DNA from: JBBDWZ01 sp050732575
Lineage (GTDB): Bacteria > Gemmatimonadota > Gemmatimonadetes > Longimicrobiales > RSA9
Length of the DNA: 24,807 nt
Assembly: GCA_050732575.1 (NCBI GenBank)
Contig: JBOHRF010000051.1
Coordinates: forward strand, 1 to 24,807
Direction: 5' to 3'
Numbering within the stretch: the stretch's first letter is position 1; each line of letters opens with the position of its first letter. Both the position numbers and the translations under genes were made by a program. Positions 1-9,160 of this stretch are shown here, piece after piece. Below the pieces are notes generated by a model, which worked only from the letters and a program-made list of their open reading frames with translations, did no database searches and was not told the origin of the DNA.

Positions 1-48
1 CGCACGCGCAGCGTGCGCGCGCCCGGACGTCCTGCTTATGAGAGCTCA

Positions 49-2412
49 ATGAGACCGATCATTCTACTAATTCTGCTGGCCCTGCCCGCTGTAACGAGCG
101 CACAGGACGTCCGAACAGACTACCAGCGCGCGGAGCAGTTCCTGGGTCAGAACTCGCGGCTGCTGGTGGCAGGTGAAGCGGTCCGGCCCGTGTGGCTGCC
201 GGGGAGCGACCGTTTTTGGTACCGCAACAACACGGGTGCCGGCGCGGAATTCCTGATCGTGGATCCGGTAGCGCGCACGCGGCAACCGGCCTTTGATCAT
301 GCGCGGCTGGCGGCCGCTTTGTCAGTGGCCAACGATACGTCGTACGAGCCGAACAAGCTGCCCTTTCAGACCTTCGAGTTCACAGACAACGGGCGCAGCC
401 TTCAGATCGAGCTGGACACGTTGCGCAGTACTACGTGCGACCTGGCGAGTTACACGTGCACGCGACTGGTGCGACCCGCGCGCAAACCGGTCAGCGAAGT
501 GCGCTCACCGGATGGCAAGTGGGTGGCATTCACACGTAATGGCAATCTGTTCGTGCGTCCGGCCACCGGCGGTGATGAGATCCAACTGACCCGGGATGCG
601 CAGCCCGATTACGGCTATGCCTCGCCCATTGGCTGCTGCGATCAGGTGACCAGCGTGCGCCAGCGCCGCGAACGGCGGCCCGTACTGCTCTGGTCCGCCG
701 ACTCCAGAAAGATTGCGACCTATCGGGCCGATGAGCGCAACGTGAAGCCGCTCCACCTGCTGGAAACGGCGACCGGTCGTCCCATCCTGCACACGTACCG
801 CTACGCGTTGCCGGGTGACTCGGTGATTCCGCGCATCGAGACGTACGTGATCGACCTGGCAACCAAACAGGTTGTGCGCGGCGAGCGCGGTCCACAGGAT
901 GCCGTCAATACCAGTTGCTGCTGGCTGGTTTCTGACACGCTGTGGAAGGATGGGCGGTGGGGCAGCCCGGCCCTGGTGAGCGCGGCTGATGGGCCGGGCG
1001 CCGAGCTGACCTATACCCGCTTTTACTACACGCACGGCCAGCGGGATTATCGGAAATTCGAACTGCTGGAGCTCGATGCATTGACGGGCAAGACACGCAA
1101 AGTGCTGGAGGAGACCTCACCCACCTTCGTGGAATTGAATCTGAACTCGGGTGGTCAGCCGAACTGGCGAATAGTCAACAACAACCGTGAAGTCATCTGG
1201 TTTTCCGAGCGCGATGGTTGGGCGCATCTCTACCTGATGGATGCAGCAACGGGCCAGCTCAAGAATCGCATTACGGAAGGACCCTGGGTAGTCAATGACA
1301 TTGTGCATGTCGATGAAGCCAATCGGTTGCTCTATTTCACGGCGCGCGGCCGAGAACCCGGCAAGGATCCCTACCTGCGATTCTTCTATCGTGTGCGCCT
1401 GGATGGCACCGGTTTGACGTTGCTGACGCCGGAACACGCGGACCACAGCATCTATATGCCGCCTTCGGGCAATTTCGTAGTGGACACTTACTCACGTCCG
1501 GACACGTTGCCCACTTCCGTGCTGCGTGCGCCCGATGGCCGCGTACTATCGACACTGGAGCGCGCCGACGCGTCGCGATTGCTGGCCCGCGGGCTGGTCA
1601 TGCCCGAGCGCTTTGTAGTCAAGGCACGCGACGGTGTGACCGATCTGTACGGCCTGTTGTATCGGCCGTCGAAGTTTGATGCCCGGGCCAGCTACCCGCT
1701 CATCGACTACATCTATCCCGGCCCGCAAATTGGTCCGATCGGTAACCGCACGTTCACCGTTTCCCCGCGCGGCGATGCACAAGCGCTCGCTGAGTTGGGT
1801 TTCCTGGTCTTTCAGATCGATGCCTTCGGCACGCCCCTGCGCTCGAAAGCGTTCCATGATGCCTACTATGCGAACATGGGCGACAATGGCCTGCCCGATC
1901 ACATGGCCGGCATCAAGCAGCTAGCCGCGCGCTACCCGCAGATCGATGTGAGCCGGATCGGCATCTACGGCCATTCGGGCGGCGGCTTCTCGGGCACCGA
2001 TGCCATCCTGCGCTACCCGGACTTCTTCAAGGTGGCAGTCTCCAGCGCGGGCAATCATGACAATCGCAGCTATGACTACAGCTGGGGCGAGAAGTACCAC
2101 GGACAAGTGAAGAAGAACAGCAGCGGTGGTGACAACTTCGACACACAGGCCAATCACTTGCTGGCGGCCAACCTGAAGGGCAAGCTGCTGCTCATGTATG
2201 GTACACTGGATGACAACGTGCATCCGAACGCCACGCTGCTACTCATCAACGAGCTGGTTCGCCATAACAAGAACTTCGATCTGTTGGTCATGCCGAACCG
2301 GAATCATGGCTTTGCGAACGAGCCGTACGTGGTGCGCCGAACCTGGGATTACTTTGTAAAACATTTGCTGGGTAAAGAACCGCCAGAAGGCTTTGAAATA
2401 CGGAGGTTCTAA
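49..2412 (+). CDS. Exported DPP4-type S9 prolyl oligopeptidase family peptidase (copy 1)
   Basis: A 787-residue serine peptidase of family S9 (DPP4 N-terminal beta-propeller plus alpha/beta-hydrolase domain), expected to cleave peptides near proline outside the cytoplasm. An N-terminal Sec signal is visible (MRPIILLILLALPAVTSAQ, with a likely TSA|Q cut). The catalytic triad reads clearly: Ser643 in YGHSGGG, Asp721 in LDDNVHP, His753 in NRNHGF. The propeller half is about residues 60-520 and the hydrolase half about 525-787. I chose ATG 49 over an upstream in-frame GTG at 13 because the signal peptide begins there; the Shine-Dalgarno match is weak. Cysteines in the propeller (TTCDLASYTC and two CC pairs) suggest disulfides after export. 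It is paralogous to the peptidase at 9161-11644. Substrate specificity cannot be read from sequence. Confidence 0.93.
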   Translation: MRPIILLILLALPAVTSAQDVRTDYQRAEQFLGQNSRLLVAGEAVRPVWLPGSDRFWYRNNTGAGAEFLIVDPVARTRQPAFDHARLAAALSVANDTSYEPNKLPFQTFEFTDNGRSLQIELDTLRSTTCDLASYTCTRLVRPARKPVSEVRSPDGKWVAFTRNGNLFVRPATGGDEIQLTRDAQPDYGYASPIGCCDQVTSVRQRRERRPVLLWSADSRKIATYRADERNVKPLHLLETATGRPILHTYRYALPGDSVIPRIETYVIDLATKQVVRGERGPQDAVNTSCCWLVSDTLWKDGRWGSPALVSAADGPGAELTYTRFYYTHGQRDYRKFELLELDALTGKTRKVLEETSPTFVELNLNSGGQPNWRIVNNNREVIWFSERDGWAHLYLMDAATGQLKNRITEGPWVVNDIVHVDEANRLLYFTARGREPGKDPYLRFFYRVRLDGTGLTLLTPEHADHSIYMPPSGNFVVDTYSRPDTLPTSVLRAPDGRVLSTLERADASRLLARGLVMPERFVVKARDGVTDLYGLLYRPSKFDARASYPLIDYIYPGPQIGPIGNRTFTVSPRGDAQALAELGFLVFQIDAFGTPLRSKAFHDAYYANMGDNGLPDHMAGIKQLAARYPQIDVSRIGIYGHSGGGFSGTDAILRYPDFFKVAVSSAGNHDNRSYDYSWGEKYHGQVKKNSSGGDNFDTQANHLLAANLKGKLLLMYGTLDDNVHPNATLLLINELVRHNKNFDLLVMPNRNHGFANEPYVVRRTWDYFVKHLLGKEPPEGFEIRRF

Positions 2413-2414
2413 CC

Positions 2415-2484
2415 CGCTTTCGCTTTCGCTTTCGTTTTCGCTTTCGATTCGCTCCTGAAACGGCCGAAAGCGAAAACGAAAGCG
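2415..2484 (+). repeat. Hexamer-repeat hairpin directly after the S9 peptidase stop
   Basis: Tandem CGCTTT/CGTTTT units occupy 2415-2446. Bases 2427-2446 are perfectly complementary over 20 bp to 2465-2484, with an 18-nt loop. It starts 2 nt after the stop codon and ends 16 nt before the Shine-Dalgarno of the next gene. No run of T follows, so it is not a textbook Rho-independent terminator; mRNA 3'-end protection or attenuation between the two genes is plausible. Architecture matches the GTGACGC hairpins elsewhere in the window although the unit differs. Confidence 0.85.
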
Positions 2485-2510
2485 TAACAACTCTTTAACG
2501 GAGGACCGCA

Positions 2511-4142
2511 ATGATTCGTCCACAACTAGTTCGCCGCCCTGCGGCATTGCCATTCCTCGCCGTCGCTCTGGCCGTCGCCCTCATTCCGGCCGCGGCCGGA
2601 GCGCAGGTCGCGCAGGCGCCCAACCGACCGGCGGGTGACGGCGAAGGCCCATTCGAGCGGCTGATCATTCGGGGCGTGACGCTGATCGACGGCACGGGCG
2701 CGCCACCACAGGGCCCGGTCGACATCGTGGTGGAGGGCAATCGCATTCGGGAAATCCGTGGCGTAGGCACGCCCGGGTTGCCCATCAACGCACAACGCCG
2801 GCCGCAGGGCGCAACGAAGGAGCTGGATGCCAACGGCATGTATGTGTTGCCGGGCTTCGTCGATCTGCACGCGCACACGGGCGGCGGCGAGCAGTTACGC
2901 GGCAACTCTGCTGAGTATGTTTACAAGCTGTGGCTGGCGCACGGTGTCACCACGATTCGCGATCCTGGTTCGGGGAATGGTGTCGACTGGACACTGAGCT
3001 CGCGCGAGCGCAGCGCATCGAATCAGATCGCGGCTCCGCGCGTGTTCGTGTACATCCGGCCGGGCGCGGGCTGGGACGGCGGCGCCATCAACTCGCCCGA
3101 AAAAGCACGTGAATTCGTGCGCTGGGCGGCCAAGAAAGGTGTGGATGGATTCAAGCTGGGCTCGCACGATCCGCCCATCATGCAGGCCCTGATCGATGAG
3201 GCCAAGAAAAACGGACTGGGCACACAGGCGCACCTGGCACAGACCGGTGTTGCGCGCATGAACGTGCTGGATGCGGCAAGGCTTGGACTGGGCTCGATGG
3301 AACACTGGTATGGTCTGCCCGAGTCACTGTTCAACAATCGCACCGTCCAGGACTATCCGACCGACTACAACTACAACGACGAGTACCATCGATTTGGGCA
3401 AGCCGGCCGTTTGTGGAAGCAGGCCGCTGCGCCGTTCAGCGACAAGTGGAACTCGGTGATGGACGAGCTGCTGAAACTGGGCTTCGTGCTGGATCCAACC
3501 ATGACCATCTACGAAGCGAGCCGCGATGTGATGCGCGCCAAGAATGCGGACTGGCACGCCAAATACACATTGCCCTCACTCGCCAAGTTCTATGAGCCAA
3601 GCCGCGAGAGTCACGGCTCGTACTGGTTCGACTGGACCACAGGCGATGAAATCGAGTGGAAGAAGAATTATCAGCTCTGGATGACCTTCTTGAACGAGTA
3701 CAAGAACCGGGGCGGCAAGGTCTGCACAGGCTCGGACTCCGGCTTCATCTACAAGTTGTACGGTTTTGATTACATCCGTGAGATGGAATTGCTGCAGGAA
3801 GCGGGTTTCCATCCGCTCGAGGTCATCCGTTCGGCCACACTATGCGGCGCGGAAACGCTGATGCAGCCCAAGGGCAAACAGCCCGAGTTCGGCATCATTC
3901 GCCCGGGCAACCTGGCTGACCTGGTGGTCGTGCCGGAGAATCCCGTGCACAACCTGAAGATGCTCTACGGCACGGGCTGGCAGAAGCTGGACAAGGATGG
4001 CAAGCTGATCACCGTGGGCGGCGTCAAGTGGACTATCAAAGATGGCATTGTCTACGACGCCAAGAAGCTGCTGGACGATGTTGCGCGCATCGTTGAGGAG
4101 GCCAAAAAGAAGCAGCCCGTCACAACCACGAGTGACAGGTGA
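2511..4142 (+). CDS. Exported amidohydrolase with complete metal-site set (copy 1)
   Basis: A 543-residue secreted amidohydrolase-superfamily enzyme (TIM-barrel metallohydrolase, dipeptidase/imidazolonepropionase-like group). The signal peptide covers about residues 1-32 and ends at AAAGAQ. Metal and catalytic residues appear in the canonical order: His120 and His122 (DLHAHTG), Lys215 (DGFKLGSHD, a candidate bridging carboxylated lysine), His241 (QAHLAQ), His265 (MEHWYG) and Asp409 (GSDSG). The start ATG has a strong GGAGG at 2500-2504. It lies 98 nt after the S9 peptidase and just before a second amidohydrolase, so it may process peptides that S9 releases; this is inference. Its C-terminal residues SDR and the stop fall in the beginning of a GTGACGC-type repeat arm. 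Confidence 0.9.
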   Translation: MIRPQLVRRPAALPFLAVALAVALIPAAAGAQVAQAPNRPAGDGEGPFERLIIRGVTLIDGTGAPPQGPVDIVVEGNRIREIRGVGTPGLPINAQRRPQGATKELDANGMYVLPGFVDLHAHTGGGEQLRGNSAEYVYKLWLAHGVTTIRDPGSGNGVDWTLSSRERSASNQIAAPRVFVYIRPGAGWDGGAINSPEKAREFVRWAAKKGVDGFKLGSHDPPIMQALIDEAKKNGLGTQAHLAQTGVARMNVLDAARLGLGSMEHWYGLPESLFNNRTVQDYPTDYNYNDEYHRFGQAGRLWKQAAAPFSDKWNSVMDELLKLGFVLDPTMTIYEASRDVMRAKNADWHAKYTLPSLAKFYEPSRESHGSYWFDWTTGDEIEWKKNYQLWMTFLNEYKNRGGKVCTGSDSGFIYKLYGFDYIREMELLQEAGFHPLEVIRSATLCGAETLMQPKGKQPEFGIIRPGNLADLVVVPENPVHNLKMLYGTGWQKLDKDGKLITVGGVKWTIKDGIVYDAKKLLDDVARIVEEAKKKQPVTTTSDR

Positions 4143-4361
4143 GTGATGCGTGACACGTGACGCGGGACGCGATAACACCTTGTATGGCTGGACCTCCTCA
4201 TCATTGACGGAGATGGCACCATGAGATCCACGGTGAAGATCAAGCTGCTCGCCGCCGCAGCGAGTCTGGTTGCAGCGCTGGCATTGTGGTCGAATGTGGC
4301 GAAGGCGCAGGCTGTGCCCGCAAACGAACTCGCGTCAGGCGTCACGCGTCACGCGTCACGC
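4141..4361 (+). repeat. Long inverted pair of heptamer-repeat arms spanning the start of the second amidohydrolase
   Basis: Left arm 4141-4171 and right arm 4331-4361 are each made of GTGACGC-like heptamers in opposite orientation. Aligned arm to arm (right arm reverse-complemented), 26 of 31 positions match, and one mismatch would be a G-U pair in RNA. The 159-nt loop contains the Shine-Dalgarno (GGAG, 4208-4211) and start codon (4221) of the next gene. The left arm overlaps the stop of the upstream gene; the right arm is translated as ASGVTRHASR in the downstream protein. Confidence 0.85.
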
Positions 4362-5885
4362 CAGCAGCAATTCGGTGGACTTGCCGCCGGGCCCTACCAG
4401 CGGCTGGTCATCCGCAATGCCATGGTCATTCCCGGCCATGGCGGTCCGCCCGCGGGGCCCTACGACATTCTGATCGAGCGCAACACCATCACGCAGATGA
4501 TGCCGTTCGATCCGGTCTCGGCCGAGCGGCGCGGACCAGATACGCGTATGACCGGCGATCGCGTCATTGATGCGACTGGCAAGTACGTGATGCCGGGCAT
4601 GATCGACCTGCACATGCATCTGCGCACGCAGCCCATGGAAGTCGACTATGTCTACTTTCTGAAGCTGGCACATGGTGTCACGACCATGGTGCCCGCGCCC
4701 GATCGTGGATTGGACTCCGCGCTAGTGGCACAGAAGGCGAGCGCGGAAAACAAGATTCTCTCGCCGCGCCAATACCCAATCTGGGGTTGGGGGCGCGGTT
4801 TCCCGCGTGAGGAGGCAGAGAATCCGGCCAACGCGCCGCGCATTGCCAGAGCCATGGTGGCGCAAGGCGCGCACGTGGTCAGCGTGGGCAACGTGACCTG
4901 GAGCCAGGAGTTGTTCGGCGCCGTGTGCAAGGCGGTGTGGGAGGCGGGCGGCATCACGACCATTCACCTGCCGCCTTCCACCGTTGCCGTGGTGAATGCC
5001 GTGGACGCCGCACGCCTGGGCGTCACCATGATCGAGCATCACTATGGCTATGCTGAATCATCGCTGCCGCGCTCCACGCAGGACTTCCCGCGCGATTACA
5101 GCTTCGACAACGAGAACCATCGTTTCCGCGAGGCCGGACGCGTCTGGGTGGAAGCGAAGCAGACCAGCCGCAGCGTGTTGCTCAATGAAGTTGCCGATTC
5201 ATTGGTGAAATATGGCGTGACCATGCTGCCCACGCGCGTGGTGTACGAGGCCAACCGCGACATCCTGCGTGCCGAGAGCTTGCCCTGGCACGAGAAGTTC
5301 ACGCACCAGGCGCTCATCAACTGGAACCTGCCCAATCCGGCGTACCACGGCTCGTACCATTACGAATGGACGTCCGATGATGAGTCCTACTGGACCGATG
5401 CCTTTCGTCTGTGGGGCGATTTGATCTACGAGTTCAACAAGCGGGGCGGGCGCGTGGCCTATGGTACGGATGACAACTACATCTGGGCCACACCCGGCTT
5501 CTCGAACGTGCGCGAGCTGCAGCTGCTGCGGGAAACCGGCATGCACAACCTGGAAGTGATCAAAGCGGCCACGCTGAACAGCGCGCAAACACTGCGGCAG
5601 CCGAAGCTCGGCCTGGTGCGTCCCGGCCACCTGGCCGACCTGCTCATCGTCGATGGCAATCCCGCGTTCAACCTGCGCTTCATGTATTCGTTCGGCGCCC
5701 TGACGCTGGATCGCGAAGGCAAAATGATCCGCACGAACGGCATCGTGCACACCATCAAGGATGGCGTGGTCATCGAGAATGCCAAGCTGATGGCCGAAGT
5801 CGAAAAGATGGTTGCCAAGTCCAAAGGTGGCATCTCAGCCAGGAATGCCGTGACCTCGCCCTTTGTCGGTGCGAGGGAGAGATAG
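4221..5885 (+). CDS. Exported amidohydrolase lacking the bridging lysine (copy 2)
   Basis: A 554-residue secreted amidohydrolase, paralogous to the upstream gene through the whole barrel. The signal peptide is residues 1-30 (ends NVAKAQ). Visible metal-site residues: His131 and His133 (DLHMHLR), His249 (TIHLPP), His273 (MIEHHYG), Asp417 (GTDDN). At the position of Lys215 in copy 1, this protein has Ser221 (VVSVGN), so it cannot carry a carboxylated lysine there and probably has a different metal arrangement or substrate. Residues 38-47 (ASGVTRHASR), just after the signal peptide, are encoded by an inverted heptamer-repeat arm, so they are likely a linker and not part of the fold. Start ATG 4221 is supported by GGAG 10 nt upstream and by the signal peptide. 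Downstream lies a stretch of decayed genes. Confidence 0.9.
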   Translation: MRSTVKIKLLAAAASLVAALALWSNVAKAQAVPANELASGVTRHASRQQQFGGLAAGPYQRLVIRNAMVIPGHGGPPAGPYDILIERNTITQMMPFDPVSAERRGPDTRMTGDRVIDATGKYVMPGMIDLHMHLRTQPMEVDYVYFLKLAHGVTTMVPAPDRGLDSALVAQKASAENKILSPRQYPIWGWGRGFPREEAENPANAPRIARAMVAQGAHVVSVGNVTWSQELFGAVCKAVWEAGGITTIHLPPSTVAVVNAVDAARLGVTMIEHHYGYAESSLPRSTQDFPRDYSFDNENHRFREAGRVWVEAKQTSRSVLLNEVADSLVKYGVTMLPTRVVYEANRDILRAESLPWHEKFTHQALINWNLPNPAYHGSYHYEWTSDDESYWTDAFRLWGDLIYEFNKRGGRVAYGTDDNYIWATPGFSNVRELQLLRETGMHNLEVIKAATLNSAQTLRQPKLGLVRPGHLADLLIVDGNPAFNLRFMYSFGALTLDREGKMIRTNGIVHTIKDGVVIENAKLMAEVEKMVAKSKGGISARNAVTSPFVGARER

Positions 5886-5887
5886 TT

Positions 5888-6061
5888 CTAGCGATATAGC
5901 GCAGCCTTCTGCCGCTGGCCGGCGCGCTCGTAATGCTTCAGCAGGGCATCGCGAGCGCGCCGTTTCACATTCGTGGGTGCTGGAGATGCGGCGTTCAGCG
6001 CTTCGAAGCTGGCGAGCAGTAGTGACTCCGCCTCCCCAAAACCTGCCGGGGCGTCGGTTCG
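5888..6061 (-). pseudogene. 3' remnant of a TPR-type gene (kinase/TPR protein tail)
   Basis: On the minus strand one frame is open for 57 codons and ends with TAG at 5890-5888, but it has no start and runs into a stop upstream. The translation includes FGEAESLLLASFEALNAA and later ARDALLKHYERAGQRQKAAL, ending YR. This is the wording of the last tetratricopeptide helices in many large Ser/Thr kinase-TPR or TPR proteins (EAE.LLL.S.E.L ... L..LYE.WG...KAA.YR). Only the C-terminal tail is left. The family assignment is from pattern recognition and is moderate; that it is a truncated remnant is well supported. Confidence 0.6.
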
Positions 6062-6360
6062 CCTTTGCCACGGTCACTGCACAGGCCACGATCACGACGG
6101 GCGAGTCATTCAGCTCCAGCGGCGGCGCGATTACCGCCACTCGAATCTTCAACAACACAAAAGTGGTGTGTGCCGGACTCACTGGCATTGAACCCAGCCC
6201 GGAGACCATTCAGGTTGTCGCGCGCAGCGAGCTCGGTGAATTCTGCAAGCTGGTGACCTGGCGAACCGTCGCCGGGTCCGACCTGGAGGCCGAGGTGGTG
6301 TGTTACGACAACCAGGGCGCAATCGTGCAGAGGGAGTTCCGGATCCTCGTGATGCAATGA
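6058..6360 (+). pseudogene. 3' remnant of a secreted beta-repeat protein
   Basis: From about 6058 to the TGA at 6360 the plus strand encodes about 100 residues beginning FAFATVTAQATITTGES and containing GGAITATRIFNN, FCKLVTWRT and VVCYDNQG. The pattern of an ATVTG-like strand, SSGG.ITATR, a CK.V.W strand and V.C.D..G resembles the C-terminal repeat of a class of large secreted bacterial beta-repeat proteins. The frame stays open upstream (to an ATG at 5863), but that part is antisense to the minus-strand TPR tail, has no signal peptide and no Shine-Dalgarno, so I treat only the C-terminal part as gene-derived. It could still be expressed as a small protein, but an intact start is not visible. 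Confidence 0.55.
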
Positions 6361-6387
6361 GTGACACGGACGGGTGGACACGACGCA

Positions 6388-6416
6388 TCTGCAAGACGCA
6401 CAGCCTCGACTATATT
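6388..6416 (+). promoter_or_regulatory. Candidate promoter of the racemase-deacylase pair
   Basis: A TATATT -10-like hexamer at 6411-6416 lies 45 nt upstream of the racemase start; a weak -35-like TCTGCA is at 6388-6393 with 17 bp spacing. Only the -10 is convincing. Confidence 0.3.
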
Positions 6417-6461
6417 CGGTAGGCCGGTACTCAGGAGCCCCCAAATCGAGGCGCGCTTGCC

Positions 6462-7678
6462 ATGTATTGCTCCAGACGCGATTTCCTGACTGGTGCGGTC
6501 GCCGCGGCCGTCGCGCTCCCGCGAAGCCTGCATTCATGGCCGGCAGCGCGGCCGGCCGCACGGTACGAGCCGTGGCTCGAACTCGACCCCGTCGCGCTCG
6601 CCAACAACGTGCGCACCATCCATCGCATTGCTGGCGCGCGACCCATTATTGCCGTGGTCAAGAACAACGCCTACGGCACCTCCCTGGCCCATGTCGCGCC
6701 CATTCTCGCGCGCCTGTCGGAAGTCTCCACTCTGGCCGTTGTGAAGACGGACGAGGCTTCGACTATCCTCGATACCGGCGTGCGCAAGCCCGTGCTGCTG
6801 ATGGCCATTGCCGATCAACAGGACGCCTTCGACCTGTTGCGCCGCGGTGTGCACCTGGCTGTTTACGATGATGGCGCGCCGCGCCGCCTGCGCGAGCTGG
6901 CGCAGCGCCTGAGCCAACCGGTGCCCGTTCATCTGTACATCGACACGGGCATCTCACGCGTGGGCATGCCTTATCACCGCGCATTACCCTGGCTGGAAGC
7001 GATTGCACGGGATGGCTCGGTCAGTGTACAGGGCACGCTCATGGCGTTTACGGAGAGCGAAGAATTCGATCGCGAGCAGCTGAATCGCTTTCAGGAACTG
7101 GTGCGGCGTGCACGCGAGCGCAACCTGCCCCTGGGTCGTCTGCATGCTGCTTCCTCGCATGCGCTTTTTCTGAGACCCGACGCGCGGCTCGACGCGGTGC
7201 GCACCGGTCTGGTGCTCTACGGCGCGTATCCGGCCGAGGTACGCGCGGCCATGAAAGCCGCGCCCAAACCGGAGTTCGAGGGACTACAACCCGCGTTTCG
7301 TCTGCGCGCCGGTGTGGTGCGCGTGGAGCATCTGCGCGCGGGTGACAGCGTCAGCTACGGTCGCAACTACATCGCGAGCAAACCCACCTGGACCGCCACA
7401 ATCCCGGTTGGGCATGCGGATGGGTATCCGCGCAATGCCGTGAAGGGCTGCCAGGTCCTGATTGGCGATCGGCTATATCCGGTGATCGGAGCGGTGAGCG
7501 CCAGTCACACCATTGTCGAAGTGGGTGATCAGCAAACAGTGCAGGTCGGTGACGCCGCCACCCTGGTAGGACCCGACCGTCCCGAGATTCATCCCAACAC
7601 CGTGGCCGAACGCGCCGGAATATCCGTGTACGATGTGCTGATGCACTTGAGCGCGCGCCTGCCCGTGCGCTCAACGAC

Positions 7679-7682
<4 letters not shown>
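6462..7682 (+). CDS. alr: Tat-exported alanine-racemase-family PLP enzyme
   Basis: A 406-residue fold-type III PLP enzyme of the alanine racemase family. The PLP lysine is Lys67 in AVVKNNAYG (family form AVVKADAYG), the second catalytic base is Tyr299 in SYGRNY, and IDTGISRVGM, RTGLVLYG and VGHADGYPR match other family signatures. The N-terminus has a twin-arginine motif (SRRDFL, residues 4-9) followed by a hydrophobic stretch, so it is likely exported folded with PLP already bound. Ordinary biosynthetic Alr is cytoplasmic, so a periplasmic racemase acting on D/L amino acids or peptidoglycan-derived alanine is more likely; this is inference. GAGG lies 10 nt before ATG 6462. Its stop overlaps the GTG start of the next gene (GTGA), so the two are translationally coupled. 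Confidence 0.88.
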
Positions 7683-8670
<988 letters not shown>

Positions 8671-8683
<13 letters not shown>

Positions 8684-8807
8684 CGCGACACGCGACACCT
8701 CGGAGAGCCGTGATGACCTGGCCGCGCAACGGCAGCCAGGGCAATCTGCGCCTGACTGCAATGGCCTGCCCAGCGCGGGACCGCCGCCGTGACGCGTCCC
8801 GCGTCAC
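8671..8807 (+). repeat. Inverted heptamer-repeat arms between two convergent genes
   Basis: Left arm 8673-8691 pairs with right arm 8789-8807 (17 of 19 positions), with a 97-nt interior that itself can fold imperfectly (GGCAGCCAGGGCA against TGCAATGGCCTGCC). The left arm contains the TGA of the plus-strand deacylase gene (8681-8683), the right arm the TGA of the minus-strand gene (8806-8804). It therefore sits as a bidirectional 3'-end element. No U-tract is present on either side. Confidence 0.85.
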
Positions 8808-9010
8808 TCCAGGGCGATCCTGCCTTCCACCACGATTTCAGGCGGCAGCCCGGCCAGGGTCAGGCGCGCCGTTACGTCCAGACGCTCGTTGCCCCGGATG
8901 GCGCCGTTCTCCAGCGCATTGCGCACGTGGTGCTCGATTTCACGCTGCGCCGTGATACCGAATTTCTTGAGAAACTGACGGAGCTGGAGGTTGAAGACCT
9001 CCTCGTTCAT
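8804..9010 (-). CDS. Small DUF6494-like protein
   Basis: A 68-residue protein beginning MNEEVFNLQLRQFLKKFGIT and continuing QREIEHHVRNAL. This resembles the small DUF6494-type family (MNE..FN...R.FLK..G.T.QREIE.AV..A....GNE), whose function is unknown to me. The N-terminal half looks helical and the C-terminal half (ARLTLAGLPPEIVVEGRIAL) beta-stranded. A GGAGG Shine-Dalgarno lies just upstream on the minus strand (within 9011-9022), and a candidate promoter lies at 9037-9065. It converges on the deacylase gene and its stop codon is supplied by the repeat arm. The family name is recalled, not checked. Confidence 0.75.
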   Translation of the reverse strand: MNEEVFNLQLRQFLKKFGITAQREIEHHVRNALENGAIRGNERLDVTARLTLAGLPPEIVVEGRIALE

Positions 9011-9036
9011 GCGCGCCTCCGGTGCGGGTCAGGCCT

Positions 9037-9065
9037 ACATTAGGCGCGCCGCCCGGCAGTGTCGA
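9037..9065 (-). promoter_or_regulatory. Candidate promoter of the DUF6494-like gene
   Basis: On the minus strand, TCGACA (9065-9060, -35-like, 5 of 6 to TTGACA), a 17-bp spacer and TAATGT (9042-9037, -10-like) precede the GGAGG and ATG at 9010. The -10 match is modest. The rest of 9011-9160 shows nothing else I can name. Confidence 0.4.
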
Positions 9066-9160
9066 TACGTCCCCAACGGGTTGCTGCGGGCGCTCGAGCG
9101 CATGCAGATTGAGTGGATACAAGCCCGAACACAGTCCTATCCGCCCCCTCGGAGCCAGCT

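Noticed and set aside
1..17. Hairpin CGCACGC-GCA-GCGTGCG at the left edge
   Set aside because: Possible 3' end of an upstream gene, but the context is cut off and a 7-bp GC stem is common at this composition.
505..1035. Long minus-strand frames opposite the S9 peptidase
   Set aside because: High GC and codon bias produce long antisense frames opposite real genes; none shows a family motif or Shine-Dalgarno.
4141..4361. CRISPR-like array from repeated GTGACGC units
   Set aside because: Units are directly adjacent with a 7-bp period, without spacers, and occur as inverted arms; no cas genes are present.
5863..6057. N-terminal part of the 165-codon plus-strand frame as a real protein segment
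   Set aside because: It is antisense to a recognisable TPR tail, has no Shine-Dalgarno or signal peptide and no family-like content.
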